The notes under the pieces were generated by a model. The model was not told the origin of the DNA and ran no database searches. It worked only from the letters and a program-made list of their open reading frames with translations. A stretch of 64,000 nucleotides of DNA. It comes from Paenibacillus ferrarius. GTDB lineage: Bacteria; Bacillota; Bacilli; Paenibacillales; NBRC-103111. Location of the stretch: contig NZ_MBTG01000025.1 in the NCBI RefSeq assembly GCF_002027705.1, positions 1 through 64,000 of the forward strand, read 5' to 3'. The position numbers were made by a program, and so were the translations under genes. How positions within the stretch are numbered: the stretch's first letter is position 1; each line of letters starts with the position of its first letter. Below are positions 16,056-24,433 of this stretch, piece by piece.

Positions 16056-16277
16056 TTGAACAACATGACAGAGAAACTCGTTTCTCAACACCGACAATAT
16101 GTGAAAGACAATCCAAAGGAGCTTGAGAAGTACGCTACATTATATGAGCATATGCTCTTTTATTTCACTGTTATTAGGGGGATCGATGAGCAAACAGCGC
16201 TAGGGTATATTCACGATCTAAAAACGGATTTATCCTGCGACATTGTAACAGCCATTGTTTCGAGTGAGATCGTTTAA
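16056..16277 (+). CDS. Hypothetical 73-residue protein
   Basis: TTG start with TGGAGGAG eight bases upstream, and a terminator 15 bases after the stop. It is mostly helical and soluble, with an aromatic segment (YEHMLFYFTVIRG). No domain is recognised. The clean start and end signals make it very likely to be expressed. Confidence 0.6.
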   Translation: MNNMTEKLVSQHRQYVKDNPKELEKYATLYEHMLFYFTVIRGIDEQTALGYIHDLKTDLSCDIVTAIVSSEIV

Positions 16278-16294
16278 TTTAATCATTTATTACC

Positions 16295-16325
16295 AAGAAG
16301 AGGATAATAGCCTCTTCTTTTTTCT
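16295..16325 (+). terminator. Terminator of the gene at 16056
   Basis: AAGAAGAGG-ATAATAG-CCTCTTCTT followed by TTTTC. Confidence 0.8.
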
Positions 16326-16477
16326 ATTTATGCTGCTTCGTATTTCTTCCCATCCGTTGTCCACTTTGATTAATTAAACGGTTCTTGAATAACTCTACCC
16401 ATATATGGAATACTACTGACGAAAAAAGTATGGTCGATACTTCCAACAACGAAGTAAATATAAGGAGTGTTCCTGTG

Positions 16478-17065
16478 ATGCTTACTGAAATAGAAGAGTT
16501 ATCGAAGAAGCTCCATCAATTAGAGATGGATTGGTGGATTCATCATGATCTATTCACTTTTCAATGGTGGTTTATTGTCGTGGTTAATCTGCTGTTTTTC
16601 TTGGCATTCCTTTTTCTTATGGACCGAGGAAGAGCTCTTAGAATTACGGTAGCCTTCTTGCTGAGCTTTATCATCCTGGGAACATTTGATCAAACAGGCC
16701 AATTCTTCGGGCTATGGAGTTATGCGCATGAGTTCATTGGTTTTACTGAGAACTACAATGCTGTTGATTTTCTGGCTGTGCCAAGCATCTTCGCTCTCAC
16801 CTATCAAATGTTTACGCCATGGCGAATCTTCTTAGTGGCAAACTTGCTTGTTTGTCTGTTGAATGCATATATTGCAGAACCTATTTTCGTCGCCCTTGGT
16901 ATTTATAAATTAGATAACTGGAGCTACTCAGGGTCCTTTGTTCTTTTGTTCGTTGTAACACTTTTAGTCAAATCCTTAACGGATCTGATCGGCAGTGATA
17001 AGAATACCGAGGATTACCGGCCAAAGTCGCAGCGTACATTCGGAAACAAAGAAAAAGCTCGATAA
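16478..17065 (+). CDS. CBO0543-type multi-helix membrane protein
   Basis: 195 residues. AAGGAG lies upstream of GTG at 16475 and ATG at 16478, either of which could be used; the frame runs back to 16385 without a ribosome site. An amphipathic N-terminal helix is followed by about five transmembrane helices between residues 30 and 165. The layout (WWIHHDLFTFQWWFIV..., then WxYxxEFIGF-like loops) matches CBO0543-family proteins common in spore formers, whose role is unknown. A short polar tail ends the protein. Confidence 0.6.
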   Translation: MLTEIEELSKKLHQLEMDWWIHHDLFTFQWWFIVVVNLLFFLAFLFLMDRGRALRITVAFLLSFIILGTFDQTGQFFGLWSYAHEFIGFTENYNAVDFLAVPSIFALTYQMFTPWRIFLVANLLVCLLNAYIAEPIFVALGIYKLDNWSYSGSFVLLFVVTLLVKSLTDLIGSDKNTEDYRPKSQRTFGNKEKAR

Positions 17066-17079
17066 TTGCACCGCAAAAA

Positions 17080-17118
17080 AATAATCCCCACTCGCTAAAA
17101 AGCAAGTGGGGATTATTG
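17080..17118. terminator. Bidirectional terminator between CBO0543-like gene and tRNA-Lys
   Basis: AATAATCCCCACT(CG) and AGTGGGGATTATT pair almost perfectly. It serves the plus-strand gene and the minus-strand tRNA. Confidence 0.8.
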
Positions 17119-17124
17119 CATGAA

Positions 17125-17196
17125 TAGGCTCGGTGGGGGTCGAACCCACAACCTACCGGTTAAGAGCCGGTTGCTCTGCCATTGAGCTACGAACCT
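17125..17196 (-). tRNA. tRNA-Lys(CTT)
   Basis: A 72-nt cloverleaf reads on the minus strand. The acceptor arms are AGGTTCG and CGAGCCT (one G-T pair), the D arm GCTC/GAGC, the anticodon arm ACCGG-CTCTTAA-CCGGT with anticodon CTT, and the T arm GTGGG-TTCGACC-CCCAC. The discriminator is A and no CCA is encoded. A single tRNA gene with its own terminator; no integrated element is visible at its 3' end. Confidence 0.93.
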
Positions 17197-17368
17197 GCAC
17201 AAGTTCAGTTCGTTCATAATACCATAAGGACTTGCTATGGTCAACAAGTTCTTTGCATAATGAAAAAACTTAAAAATCAATCTGACTTTTCAATTGCCAA
17301 TATGCTTTGCTTCCGTTAAAATGAATATCGGATCATACGTTCGCAATCTATCATTTAAGGGGTACTGC

Positions 17369-17845
17369 ATGTCAATTGAATTTGAATCTTTAACTCATTT
17401 CCTTGTAAAAGCCAAAAAACAAGCTTATGCCTCGCAAGGCGATGAAGCCACTGTTCGCTCTTTCCTCAATGGCTCCAAGCAATTAGAAATTCGCTCCGGC
17501 GACTATTTCTACAGAGACATCTATTTTGGCTTTTCTTTCTTTACAGGTATAGAAACGGTGGAATATCGAGACCGGCCCATCTGGTCCATGGTATATTCCG
17601 GCGGGATTACGATGCCCGATGCTTCGCGGGAAACGACCGTGCGCCTCTTTTCTTTTTTGAGGAATGCGCTGCGAATGGTAGATAGTGAGCATCCTTACCG
17701 CGGCCCGCAGGCTCACGAAGAGCACTCCTATTTGTATCAAAATGAAGTGAGCGGCACCTTTGAAAGCTTTTCGGGGCACGAAACGATTCATACCCAGAAT
17801 ACGAAAGTTTATGAATTGAGATACAGCGGCGGCATTATTTTATAA
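17369..17845 (+). CDS. DUF5680-family protein
   Basis: 158 residues from an ATG preceded by AAGGGG; the frame extends 25 codons upstream without support. Family-like segments are HFLVKAKKQAYASQGDE (about 8-24), GSKQLEIRSGDYFYRDIYFG (about 34-53) and RPIWSMVYSGGI. DUF5680 often occurs as a stand-alone cytosolic domain or fused to Xre HTHs, and its function is unknown. A small gene begins 41 bases after the stop. Confidence 0.7.
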   Translation: MSIEFESLTHFLVKAKKQAYASQGDEATVRSFLNGSKQLEIRSGDYFYRDIYFGFSFFTGIETVEYRDRPIWSMVYSGGITMPDASRETTVRLFSFLRNALRMVDSEHPYRGPQAHEEHSYLYQNEVSGTFESFSGHETIHTQNTKVYELRYSGGIIL

Positions 17846-17885
17846 AACTCATTCTACAGTCAGAAAAGAAGGTAGCAGGTATACG

Positions 17886-18056
17886 ATGCAAGATCCAACA
17901 ATTTTTGAGCGCATGCGTAACAAATATGCCGATGAAGACAGAGCTAAGCTCGTGATGCTGCAGTTAAGAACTTTAATGGAACAAAAGAAAAAGAAGAAAT
18001 GGTATCAGAAATTGAAGACTCCGACCAGAACTCAGCCAACCAGCTGGAACGAATAA
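17886..18056 (+). CDS. Small basic helical protein (56 aa)
   Basis: ATG start with an AGAAGG-containing upstream segment. The sequence is dominated by a Lys-rich amphipathic helix (DRAKLVMLQLRTLMEQKKKKKWYQKL). No family is recognised. It probably forms a transcription unit with the DUF5680 gene and is followed by a shared terminator. Confidence 0.5.
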   Translation: MQDPTIFERMRNKYADEDRAKLVMLQLRTLMEQKKKKKWYQKLKTPTRTQPTSWNE

Positions 18057-18091
18057 CAGGTCTGGCTTCGCACGCAGAATCCAGCTACATA

Positions 18092-18143
18092 GAAAGAGGC
18101 TTCCCAGCGTAGTTTTCCTACTGTTGTGAGCCTCTTTCCTTTT
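18092..18143. terminator. Terminator between convergent genes
   Basis: GAAAGAGGCT and AGCCTCTTTC pair around a 27-base loop, followed by CTTTT on the plus strand and by A/T-rich sequence on the other side. Confidence 0.65.
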
Positions 18144-18426
18144 AATTGCCTCTTTTTTTGGAATAGTACAACACGCCTAGATAGTGTGCGCCCGTAAATA
18201 AGGTGAGAATCCCAAAGAACAGCAGAAATCCGCCTTGACGATCCCGGAAAAATAGTTGGAGAACGAACAGAGCCAGCGATATTTCGCTCCAGAGCAGCGT
18301 TCTTTTTTTGAGCTGCGTGAGATCCGCGGTGGATTTGCTAATTTTACGGAGATTCATGTAGGTAAGACCTGCGAGTACGATGACGCCTATAGCGATAACG
18401 AGAATGTAGCTTAAATTGCCCGACAT
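18142..18426 (-). CDS. Small membrane protein (94 aa), unknown
   Basis: Three hydrophobic helices (about 5-25, 45-62, 66-86), with a basic loop between the first two (LRKISKSTADLTQLKKRTLL) and a basic tail (YYSKKRGN). No family is recognised. It converges with the preceding unit and is divergent from the GNAT gene. Confidence 0.55.
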   Translation of the reverse strand: MSGNLSYILVIAIGVIVLAGLTYMNLRKISKSTADLTQLKKRTLLWSEISLALFVLQLFFRDRQGGFLLFFGILTLFTGAHYLGVLYYSKKRGN

Positions 18427-18595
18427 ATGACTCCCCCAATTCTGATGTCAACTGTTCTTCCTATGTAACGTGTGACTTTATCTTACATGGAATAAGGTTC
18501 GTTGTCTATTTGAAAAAGGAGTTTGGTTTTCTTCGTAGAATGTTATACGTGAATGAAAATCACTTACGAATTCCAGTCATGAAGGAGCGTGTCTC

Positions 18596-19093
18596 ATGTC
18601 CAACCTATTATTTAAACCCTTAGAAGCGTCCGATATCCCTGCTTTAATGGCGATTTACAACCATTTCGTTGTCCACACGACGGTTTCTTTTCATACCGAA
18701 CCTGTAACGATCTCGGAATTCACAGAAAGTGTGATCCACCCGAACCCGCTTTATCAAACAGATGTCATCCTGCTGGACGGCATTGTACAAGGATATGTAC
18801 AAGTAATGCCGCATAAAAAGAAACAAGCCTACGACACGACGGGCGAAGTGACGATTTATTTGCATCCGGATTGCGTAGGAAAAGGGATTGGCTCTGCCGC
18901 TATACAGCACATTGAAGCGGTAGCCAAAGAGCGCGGCTTCCACTCGCTGATTTCTACCATTTGCTCAGATAACAACCCCAGCATTCATACCTTCACCAAA
19001 AACGGCTATATACAATGCGCACATTTCCGTGAGGTTGGTTTCAAATGGGGCACATTTCTCGACATCGTTACGTATCAAAAGATCCTAGGTTAA
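18596..19093 (+). CDS. GNAT-family N-acetyltransferase, phosphinothricin-acetyltransferase-like
   Basis: 165 residues, RBS GAAGGAG. The acetyl-CoA-binding motif A is TTGEVTIYLHPDCVGKGIGSAAIQHIEAVA (about 80-110, key residues Gly-Lys-Gly-Ile-Gly). Motif B (SDNNPSIHTFTKNGYIQCAHFREVGFKWG) fits the Pat/Bar/YncA group, which acetylates amino-acid analogues such as phosphinothricin or methionine sulfoximine. The true substrate is not determined. A single gene with a convergent neighbour four bases after its stop. Confidence 0.8.
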   Translation: MSNLLFKPLEASDIPALMAIYNHFVVHTTVSFHTEPVTISEFTESVIHPNPLYQTDVILLDGIVQGYVQVMPHKKKQAYDTTGEVTIYLHPDCVGKGIGSAAIQHIEAVAKERGFHSLISTICSDNNPSIHTFTKNGYIQCAHFREVGFKWGTFLDIVTYQKILG

Positions 19094-19097
19094 TCGG

Positions 19098-20135
19098 CTA
19101 ATGGGTTAATAAATGCCAATTCAGACCCCCGTCTGCCGTGCCCCACAAATCTCTGGCGTCCCACAGCCAGCCGCTGGTTGAATTCGGAAAGCTCACTTGC
19201 AGCTTGCTTTCCAGTGGCTGGAAGGTGCCAGGGAATTCATTCTGACTCCACGTCTTGCCGCCATCTTTGGTTTGGAGCCATTGCCAGGATTGCCCCTGCA
19301 CCCCACTAGTGTTCTTTTTGATTAAAAGGAAGCCGTTTTGCGCATCTGAAAAAGAAATCGCTTGCGGCGCGCCAGGGCTTGGCCATTTGCCTGCCTCCTC
19401 CCACGTTTCCCCATCGGTCATATGGTAAAGCATCATGGTTTCTTTATCTTTCTTACTAGGTCCAACAAACCATCCCTCCGTGGAGGATAGGAACGTAAAC
19501 ACGCCATCTTCTTTGGAAGGAAACGGAATTCGGTTGGATACCCCCCAGGTCAAGCCACCATCCTGCGTGCGTATCAGTTGCAAATCTTTCTCTGTTCGGA
19601 CAGCCAGCAATCCCTTTTGCCGATCAAAAAAACGAAAATAAGGTGTCCCTCTCGATCCTTCAAGTCCCGGCAAATCCTGAGCAATCACTTCCCATGTCTG
19701 ACCTTCATCTGAGGTTAATCGAAGCTCCGACTTGCGTGTGCTAGTCTCCCCTGTGAACATCCAGCCAATTCGCGTATTCAGAAAGGAAAGCAAATTAGGT
19801 CCGGCTTGATTAGTCACTTTACTCTTCGCCTGCCAGGACACTCCCCCATCACTTGTTTGGAGAAACGTCAGTTCATCATTGCTGGCGGCAAGACCATATC
19901 CATGCAGCTCATCGACAAACGAAAGTGCTTTCGTGGGAATAAGCCTTACGGGATTCGCTTGTGTATTTACACGGACCTGCTGCCCGGAAATCAACGTAGA
20001 GCCGATATCTGACTTGGTTTGCAAGGAAGGCCTCGGGCTAGGAGACGGCGCAGAAGTTCCTTCATGAATACAACCTGCACACAGTAGAAAAATCGTAACA
20101 ATGACTAATTTCTTGTTGCTCATCAAGGCTAACAT
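19098..20135 (-). CDS. Ycf48/BNR-repeat lipoprotein
   Basis: 345 residues, ATG preceded by GGAGAGGAG. The signal peptide ends in the lipobox LCAGC, followed by a Pro/Ser linker. The rest consists of repeated BNR/Asp-box-like units (SDGGVSWQ, SDEGQTWE, TQDGGLTWG, TKDGGKTWS, TADGGLNWH), consistent with a beta-propeller of the Ycf48/sialidase type. In Gram-positives such proteins are surface lipoproteins of unclear role. The start is divergent from the polysaccharide deacetylase. Confidence 0.75.
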   Translation of the reverse strand: MLALMSNKKLVIVTIFLLCAGCIHEGTSAPSPSPRPSLQTKSDIGSTLISGQQVRVNTQANPVRLIPTKALSFVDELHGYGLAASNDELTFLQTSDGGVSWQAKSKVTNQAGPNLLSFLNTRIGWMFTGETSTRKSELRLTSDEGQTWEVIAQDLPGLEGSRGTPYFRFFDRQKGLLAVRTEKDLQLIRTQDGGLTWGVSNRIPFPSKEDGVFTFLSSTEGWFVGPSKKDKETMMLYHMTDGETWEEAGKWPSPGAPQAISFSDAQNGFLLIKKNTSGVQGQSWQWLQTKDGGKTWSQNEFPGTFQPLESKLQVSFPNSTSGWLWDARDLWGTADGGLNWHLLTH

Positions 20136-20305
20136 AACCGCACTCCTCTCCTTTTTTTGTGGCTCCTCACCAGTCCTAGATATATGTAATGACGGTCTAT
20201 GCCGCTAAATAGTTCATGTCCAGCTGGATTGCTATATTTTCACTGGATAGGATCTCCCTCGTTAACAAAAGCTAGAGCATATTCATAATGCTCGGAGGGA
20301 TTGCC

Positions 20306-21352
20306 ATGACAAAGCTGGTTTGCTCCATCATCATTGTTTGCCTGTTAACAGCAGGCTGCGGTGTATCCAACAGAAAGCCATACTACGATCAGCGCTCTGC
20401 ACAAAATGCCCATGTGGATGAAGAGGAATTCACAGCAAAGTCTCCTATTTACAGCAGTAAGCTCGATAAGGAGCCTGCAACAAGGCCAATTACGAGCACG
20501 CTAACGCCTGCTTCGCCATCCATGCCATCTGCAACACCTACGGCGACCGCTCAACCTGAAACAACACCAACCGCTCTGGCGCCTAGCCCAGCGCCCAAAA
20601 CTAACACGAAGAAAACCGTACAACCCGAAGCTTCCAAGAAGCCCTCGGTCCCTGTTCAGAAAAACCAAGGACGGGTTAAGCTATCTCAGAAAAAGCTAAC
20701 CCTCTCGCAACTGGCCGTAAAGTATCCAGACACCTTCAAGCTGCGTGGATCTGCTCAGGAAAAGAAAATCGCGCTCACCTTCGATGACGGACCCGACACC
20801 CGCTTCACCCCAAAGGTGCTGGATGTCCTTAAAGCGAATCAGGTGAAGGCTACTTTTTTCGTGCTTGGCTCTAAGGCCAGCTCGTACCCCGATGTTATTA
20901 GGCGGATCGTGAATGAAGGCCATGTTATCGGCAATCACTCCTACAGCCATGCCAATCTGCCTAAGCTGACGGTCGATAAATTCCAAAGCCAGATTATTAA
21001 CACGGAAAGTGTGCTGCAAGGCTTAATTGGCTATGCACCTAAGCTCATCCGCCCGCCTTACGGTGCGATCAATGAGGAGCAGGTCAGATGGGTCGCTGAC
21101 CACCATTATTTGATTGTGAACTGGAATGTCGATTCCCTTGACTGGAAATCACTATCTTCGGATCAGGTGCTGAACAATATTATGCAGCAAACGAAGCCAG
21201 GCTCTATCATCCTGCAGCATTCCGGTGGCGCTGACAGCCAAGACTTGTCCGGCACAGTCCAAGCCCTCGGACCGCTGATTAGCAAGCTCAAAGCAGCTGG
21301 CTACACCTTTGTAACCGTCCCTGAGCTGCTGCATGTTGCCAAAAGCAAATAA
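20306..21352 (+). CDS. Polysaccharide deacetylase lipoprotein (NodB domain)
   Basis: 348 residues from the ATG after CGGAGGG. Lipobox LTAGC at about 20; a Pro/Thr/Ala/Ser-rich linker (about 60-125) would span the wall. The NodB domain (about 150-345) has motif 1 TFDDGPD, motif 2 HSYSHANL (metal His residues), motif 3 RPPYGAIN, motif 4 DSLDW and motif 5 IILQHSGG. All catalytic and metal-binding residues are present, so it should de-N-acetylate peptidoglycan or another surface glycan. A strong terminator follows. Confidence 0.85.
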   Translation: MTKLVCSIIIVCLLTAGCGVSNRKPYYDQRSAQNAHVDEEEFTAKSPIYSSKLDKEPATRPITSTLTPASPSMPSATPTATAQPETTPTALAPSPAPKTNTKKTVQPEASKKPSVPVQKNQGRVKLSQKKLTLSQLAVKYPDTFKLRGSAQEKKIALTFDDGPDTRFTPKVLDVLKANQVKATFFVLGSKASSYPDVIRRIVNEGHVIGNHSYSHANLPKLTVDKFQSQIINTESVLQGLIGYAPKLIRPPYGAINEEQVRWVADHHYLIVNWNVDSLDWKSLSSDQVLNNIMQQTKPGSIILQHSGGADSQDLSGTVQALGPLISKLKAAGYTFVTVPELLHVAKSK

Positions 21353-21397
21353 GCCGGAAGCGCCGCCACGAAGGGGCGCGCCCGGCTTTTCTTTTTA
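21353..21397 (+). terminator. Terminator of the polysaccharide deacetylase gene
   Basis: GC-rich hairpin with outer arms AAGCCGG and CCGGCTT and an inner GCGCC/GGCGCG region, followed by TTCTTTTT. Confidence 0.75.
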
Positions 21398-21483
21398 GCC
21401 CTGCAGCTCAGTAAGCAACCAGCAGCCGCGGCCCCCGTGCCAAAATGAGCCTTGCAGCCTCCACGGTTTTGTACTACAATTTA

Positions 21484-21502
21484 ATTCGTAATAATTACTT
21501 AT
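21484..21502 (+). promoter_or_regulatory. Zur-box-like site before the first COG0523 GTPase gene
   Basis: TCGTAATAATTACTT matches the Bacillus Zur consensus TCGTAATNATTACGA in 13 of 15 positions. It lies about 30 bases before the TTG start, where a repressor would block transcription. Two related sites exist at 24402-24419 and 29337-29351. Confidence 0.65.
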
Positions 21503-21529
21503 AAAATCGATCATAAAGGAGATCTCCTT

Positions 21530-22546
21530 TTGAGCAAAGTTCCTGTTATTGTACTGAGTGGATTTCTAGGCAGCGGCAAAACAACACTGCTCCTCCGCAT
21601 GCTTCAAGAAGCATCCGCCTTTAACCTTACACCCGCCGTTCTTATGAATGAGCTGGGCAAACAAGATGTGGATGGGCATCTTCTCCAGCAAGCCTCACCT
21701 GATGTGAACCTAGCCAAACTGCTCGATGGCTGCATTTGCTGCAGCAAGAAAAGCGAGATCAGCGATTCAGTGAAACAACTGCTTGCGCGCAAGCCGGATG
21801 TCATTCTTATTGAATTAACCGGTGTAGCCAATCCGGAAGAAATCGTCGATGCCTTGACCGAACCTCTGCTGCTTTCGCGGGTAAAGCTGCACAAGGTCAT
21901 TACTGTCCTTGATGCTGAGAATGTGCTTGACTATAACAGCATTTTCGCCTCCGACCGTGAACTCGTTCATACGCTGCGCAGACAAATCGAGGTTGCCGAT
22001 CTGCTGCTTTTGAACAAAATCGACCTGGTCTCTGACAAACAATTAACATCGATACAAAAAGCGATCCGCAAATCCAATGAGCGTTCTCTGCTGCTGCCAA
22101 CGACGCATAGTCAGTTTGATTTAGAGCTTGTTTTCAGTTCGCTTGTTTCACAAGAACCCGCAGCTTCCCAAGCACCTGCCTTTAATAGAAGACTGCAGTT
22201 CCAAGCCCGTAAACCAGCTCAGCCGCCCCATGAACCATCCAGTCATCCGGCATCTTTCTCGCGCATACATACGATCACGCTGCCTATCGATGAGCATTTC
22301 CCTTTGACACAGCGCATCGTGGATCGCTATTTAGCTAAATGGGGAGCAGCCCTGCTGCGCGCCAAAGGATATTTGCATCTCGGTCCAGAGCGAGAATCCG
22401 TTCTTATGCAATATGCCGGCAAACGCGTCAATTGGCAGCCCGCCTCTTTTGAGAGCGCGCCATATCTGGTTCTCATCGGCTTGGATCTTGATATCGAGGC
22501 TCTCCAAGCAGACTGGCATCAACGACTGACGGCGTCCCGTGATTAA
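21530..22546 (+). CDS. COG0523 (CobW-like) GTPase, probable zinc metallochaperone
   Basis: 338 residues from a TTG preceded by AAGGAGATCTCC. The N-terminal G domain (about 1-185) has Walker A GFLGSGKTTLLL, the family metal motif CICC (about 64-67), Walker B/switch IELTGVANPEE and NKID. The C-terminal CobW_C domain (about 235-335) contains LRAKGYLHL. COG0523 members deliver metals using GTP hydrolysis. The Zur-box-like promoter site and the adjacent zur gene indicate zinc and expression under zinc limitation. Its His-rich linker is much shorter than in the paralogue at 28170. Confidence 0.85.
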   Translation: MSKVPVIVLSGFLGSGKTTLLLRMLQEASAFNLTPAVLMNELGKQDVDGHLLQQASPDVNLAKLLDGCICCSKKSEISDSVKQLLARKPDVILIELTGVANPEEIVDALTEPLLLSRVKLHKVITVLDAENVLDYNSIFASDRELVHTLRRQIEVADLLLLNKIDLVSDKQLTSIQKAIRKSNERSLLLPTTHSQFDLELVFSSLVSQEPAASQAPAFNRRLQFQARKPAQPPHEPSSHPASFSRIHTITLPIDEHFPLTQRIVDRYLAKWGAALLRAKGYLHLGPERESVLMQYAGKRVNWQPASFESAPYLVLIGLDLDIEALQADWHQRLTASRD

Positions 22547-22556
22547 ATCATGCTGC

Positions 22557-22603
22557 GCAAAAAAGCAGTCCGCTGAGTTACCTCGGTCAGACTGCTTATC
22601 TAT
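22557..22603. terminator. Terminator between COG0523 gene and HD-GYP gene
   Basis: AAAAAAGCAGTC and GACTGCTTAT arms with an inner CCGCTGAG/CTCGG stem; A-run before and T-rich after, serving both convergent genes. Confidence 0.7.
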
Positions 22604-22604
22604 T

Positions 22605-23612
22605 TTAGGCCAGAATCGATTGAATTTGAATATTTCTTTCCTTGCTCAAGTCCACAAACGCATTGCCCACCTTCACCAGCGGACTGCCAATATCATGAGG
22701 ATTAAGATAAATAACCTCTCCGCGGCGGCCGTCTGATAACAAGACATCGTTACCAATTAAATGAGCGGTAATGTTGCTGAGAAATACAGAAATAATTTCC
22801 GGCTCGAATTCGCCGAAGGTGCCTTCCCGCATTTGCTTAATGATTTCATAGAAGGGCATAGGCTCATGATAAGGACGTTTGGAGGACATCGCATGAAAAA
22901 TATCCGCTATCGCGACGATTTTGCTATATACATCAATCTGATCTCTTTTGAGCCCGAAGGGATACCCTCTGCCGTCTTCCCGTTCATGATGCTGAATCGC
23001 AACAGACGCTACACGATGCCCTACACCAACGGTGTCTCGTAACATTTCGTAACCAAACACCGTGTGCTGCTTAATCACCGTATATTCCTCTTTGGTCAGC
23101 TTGCCTGGCTTATTCAGGATTTCGAGCGGGATCTTCACTTTGCCGACATCATGCAGCGTAGCTGCTAGACTTAGCGTTGCCAGCTCGGCACTGCTGAGAT
23201 TCATCCATTTGCCTATTAAGGTCGACAGCACGCCTACGCCAATATTATGTTGATGTGTATAATCATCCTTAGCCCGCACCGCTTCGAATAACTCGAAGAT
23301 GTTCGGATTTTCGGTCATTTGCTGCACAGCTGGAATAATTTCTTCGCGAAATTGATGAACGGGTATTTTGCGACCTGTTTGAATCCCTTGAAATAACTGT
23401 TTCGCTTGTTTTACCGTTTGCTGCATAAGAACTTCGCTGGACTCTGCGACGGACTTCGCCGGCATCTCCCACACAATCGAAGACATATCCACGCGATGCA
23501 TCTGAATGAGTTCAAGCTCTTCTGTTCCGATCGTCGCTTTGGCGGGAATGAGGACAAGGCCGACAGAATTAACTATATCGTGTTTAACCTTTTTCCCTAT
23601 GAAGTTCTTCAT
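22605..23612 (-). CDS. HD-GYP domain phosphodiesterase
   Basis: 335 residues from an ATG with AGGAGA upstream. An N-terminal region of about 110 residues of unknown fold precedes an HD-GYP domain (about 115-280) containing HDVGK (metal His-Asp), HTVFGYEML, HHEREDGRGYP and DIFHAM. Such enzymes hydrolyse cyclic di-GMP to pGpG or GMP. The GYP motif is intact, so activity is likely. No GGDEF or receiver domain is fused. It sits between zinc genes but carries no Zur box, so a link to zinc is not implied. Confidence 0.85.
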   Translation of the reverse strand: MKNFIGKKVKHDIVNSVGLVLIPAKATIGTEELELIQMHRVDMSSIVWEMPAKSVAESSEVLMQQTVKQAKQLFQGIQTGRKIPVHQFREEIIPAVQQMTENPNIFELFEAVRAKDDYTHQHNIGVGVLSTLIGKWMNLSSAELATLSLAATLHDVGKVKIPLEILNKPGKLTKEEYTVIKQHTVFGYEMLRDTVGVGHRVASVAIQHHEREDGRGYPFGLKRDQIDVYSKIVAIADIFHAMSSKRPYHEPMPFYEIIKQMREGTFGEFEPEIISVFLSNITAHLIGNDVLLSDGRRGEVIYLNPHDIGSPLVKVGNAFVDLSKERNIQIQSILA

Positions 23613-23657
23613 CAGCAAATCTCCTATGATGTGGCTCGTATTTACATTTCTTATTTC

Positions 23658-23686
23658 ATTGTAAACGATACTTTACTATTTACAAT
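23658..23686. promoter_or_regulatory. Inverted repeat upstream of the HD-GYP gene
   Basis: ATTGTAAA and TTTACAAT form a perfect 8-bp inverted repeat with a 13-base spacer, 46 bases upstream of the HD-GYP start. It could be an operator; no regulator is assigned. Confidence 0.35.
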
Positions 23687-23751
23687 AACAAATTACATCA
23701 AAATTTGACAAAGTTTTTTCCTATATATTTCCTTTTGCAGGTTGGACAAGC

Positions 23752-23789
23752 ATAACAAAGAGAGCCCCGCAATTACGCAGCAGCTCTCA
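23752..23789 (-). terminator. Terminator of the zur gene
   Basis: On the minus strand GAGAGCTGC...GGGGCTCTC forms a hairpin followed by TTTGTT, about 30 bases after the zur stop. Confidence 0.6.
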
Positions 23790-23818
23790 GCTGTATCTAT
23801 GATTCATCCGTGCTAACC

Positions 23819-24271
23819 TTAATGCTCCACGCGCTCTGGCGATGCATTTGATTTACAATCCGAACAATAACCGAAAATCTCAAACCGATGGCTTTGAATT
23901 TCAAAGTTTTCCGGCAAATCCTGCACTAGCTTCATCGGACAGAACTCGAATGTGACCGTCTTCTCGCAGCTCACACAAATCATATGATGATGATGGTGGG
24001 AGAGACAACTGGCCTTGAATTTCAAGCCGTCCGTCAAATGAAACTGCTCCAAAACGCCCATTTCGCTGAGCAGTCGAAGATTGCGGTACACCGTATCGAA
24101 GCTTACACCCGGGTATTTGACTTTCATGTATTCATAAACGTCTTTCGGCGATAAATAGCTTCCCGATTCCGCAAATAACGTTGCCAAACTCCTGCGCTGC
24201 TCCGTAATGCGCCAGCCTTTTTGTGCCATGGCTCTTAGCATCTCGTCAATCGTATGCTTATGAGTGCCCAT
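23819..24271 (-). CDS. zur: Fur-family zinc uptake regulator Zur
   Basis: 150 residues from the ATG at 24271, eight bases after GAGGGG; an in-frame ATG two codons earlier lies too close. The winged helix (about 10-75) contains GWRITEQRRSLATLF and PGVSFDTVYRNLRLL. The dimerisation and metal domain has HHHHHMIC (regulatory site), CVSC and CSDC (structural zinc). The pattern FEFCPM...HRFEIFGYCSDC follows Bacillus Zur more closely than Fur or PerR. It would repress zinc-uptake genes when zinc is plentiful; three matching boxes lie in this cluster. It is divergent from the permease gene. Confidence 0.85.
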   Translation of the reverse strand: MGTHKHTIDEMLRAMAQKGWRITEQRRSLATLFAESGSYLSPKDVYEYMKVKYPGVSFDTVYRNLRLLSEMGVLEQFHLTDGLKFKASCLSHHHHHMICVSCEKTVTFEFCPMKLVQDLPENFEIQSHRFEIFGYCSDCKSNASPERVEH

Positions 24272-24401
24272 TTGCATTACCCCTCTGTCATAAAATGTTC
24301 TATTAACATAGTGCCGCAAATCGACCTATTACGTCAAGTAGCGGAGCTGCTGCGACTTTAAAAGTTGTCCTATTCCCCTTTGGAGCCACATAGGTTAAAA
24401 T

Positions 24402-24419
24402 AGTAATAATTATCATTAA
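24402..24419 (+). promoter_or_regulatory. Zur-box-like site in the zur-permease divergent promoter region
   Basis: TAGTAATAATTATCATTA matches the Zur consensus in 12 of 15 core positions. It lies 15 bases before the permease start and about 130 before the zur start, so it could control one or both. Confidence 0.55.
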
Positions 24420-24433
24420 GGAGTCTTGCGCCA

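Noticed and set aside
17125..17196. tRNA-Lys as an integration site for a genomic island
   Set aside because: No partial tRNA copy and no integrase gene is found nearby on either side.
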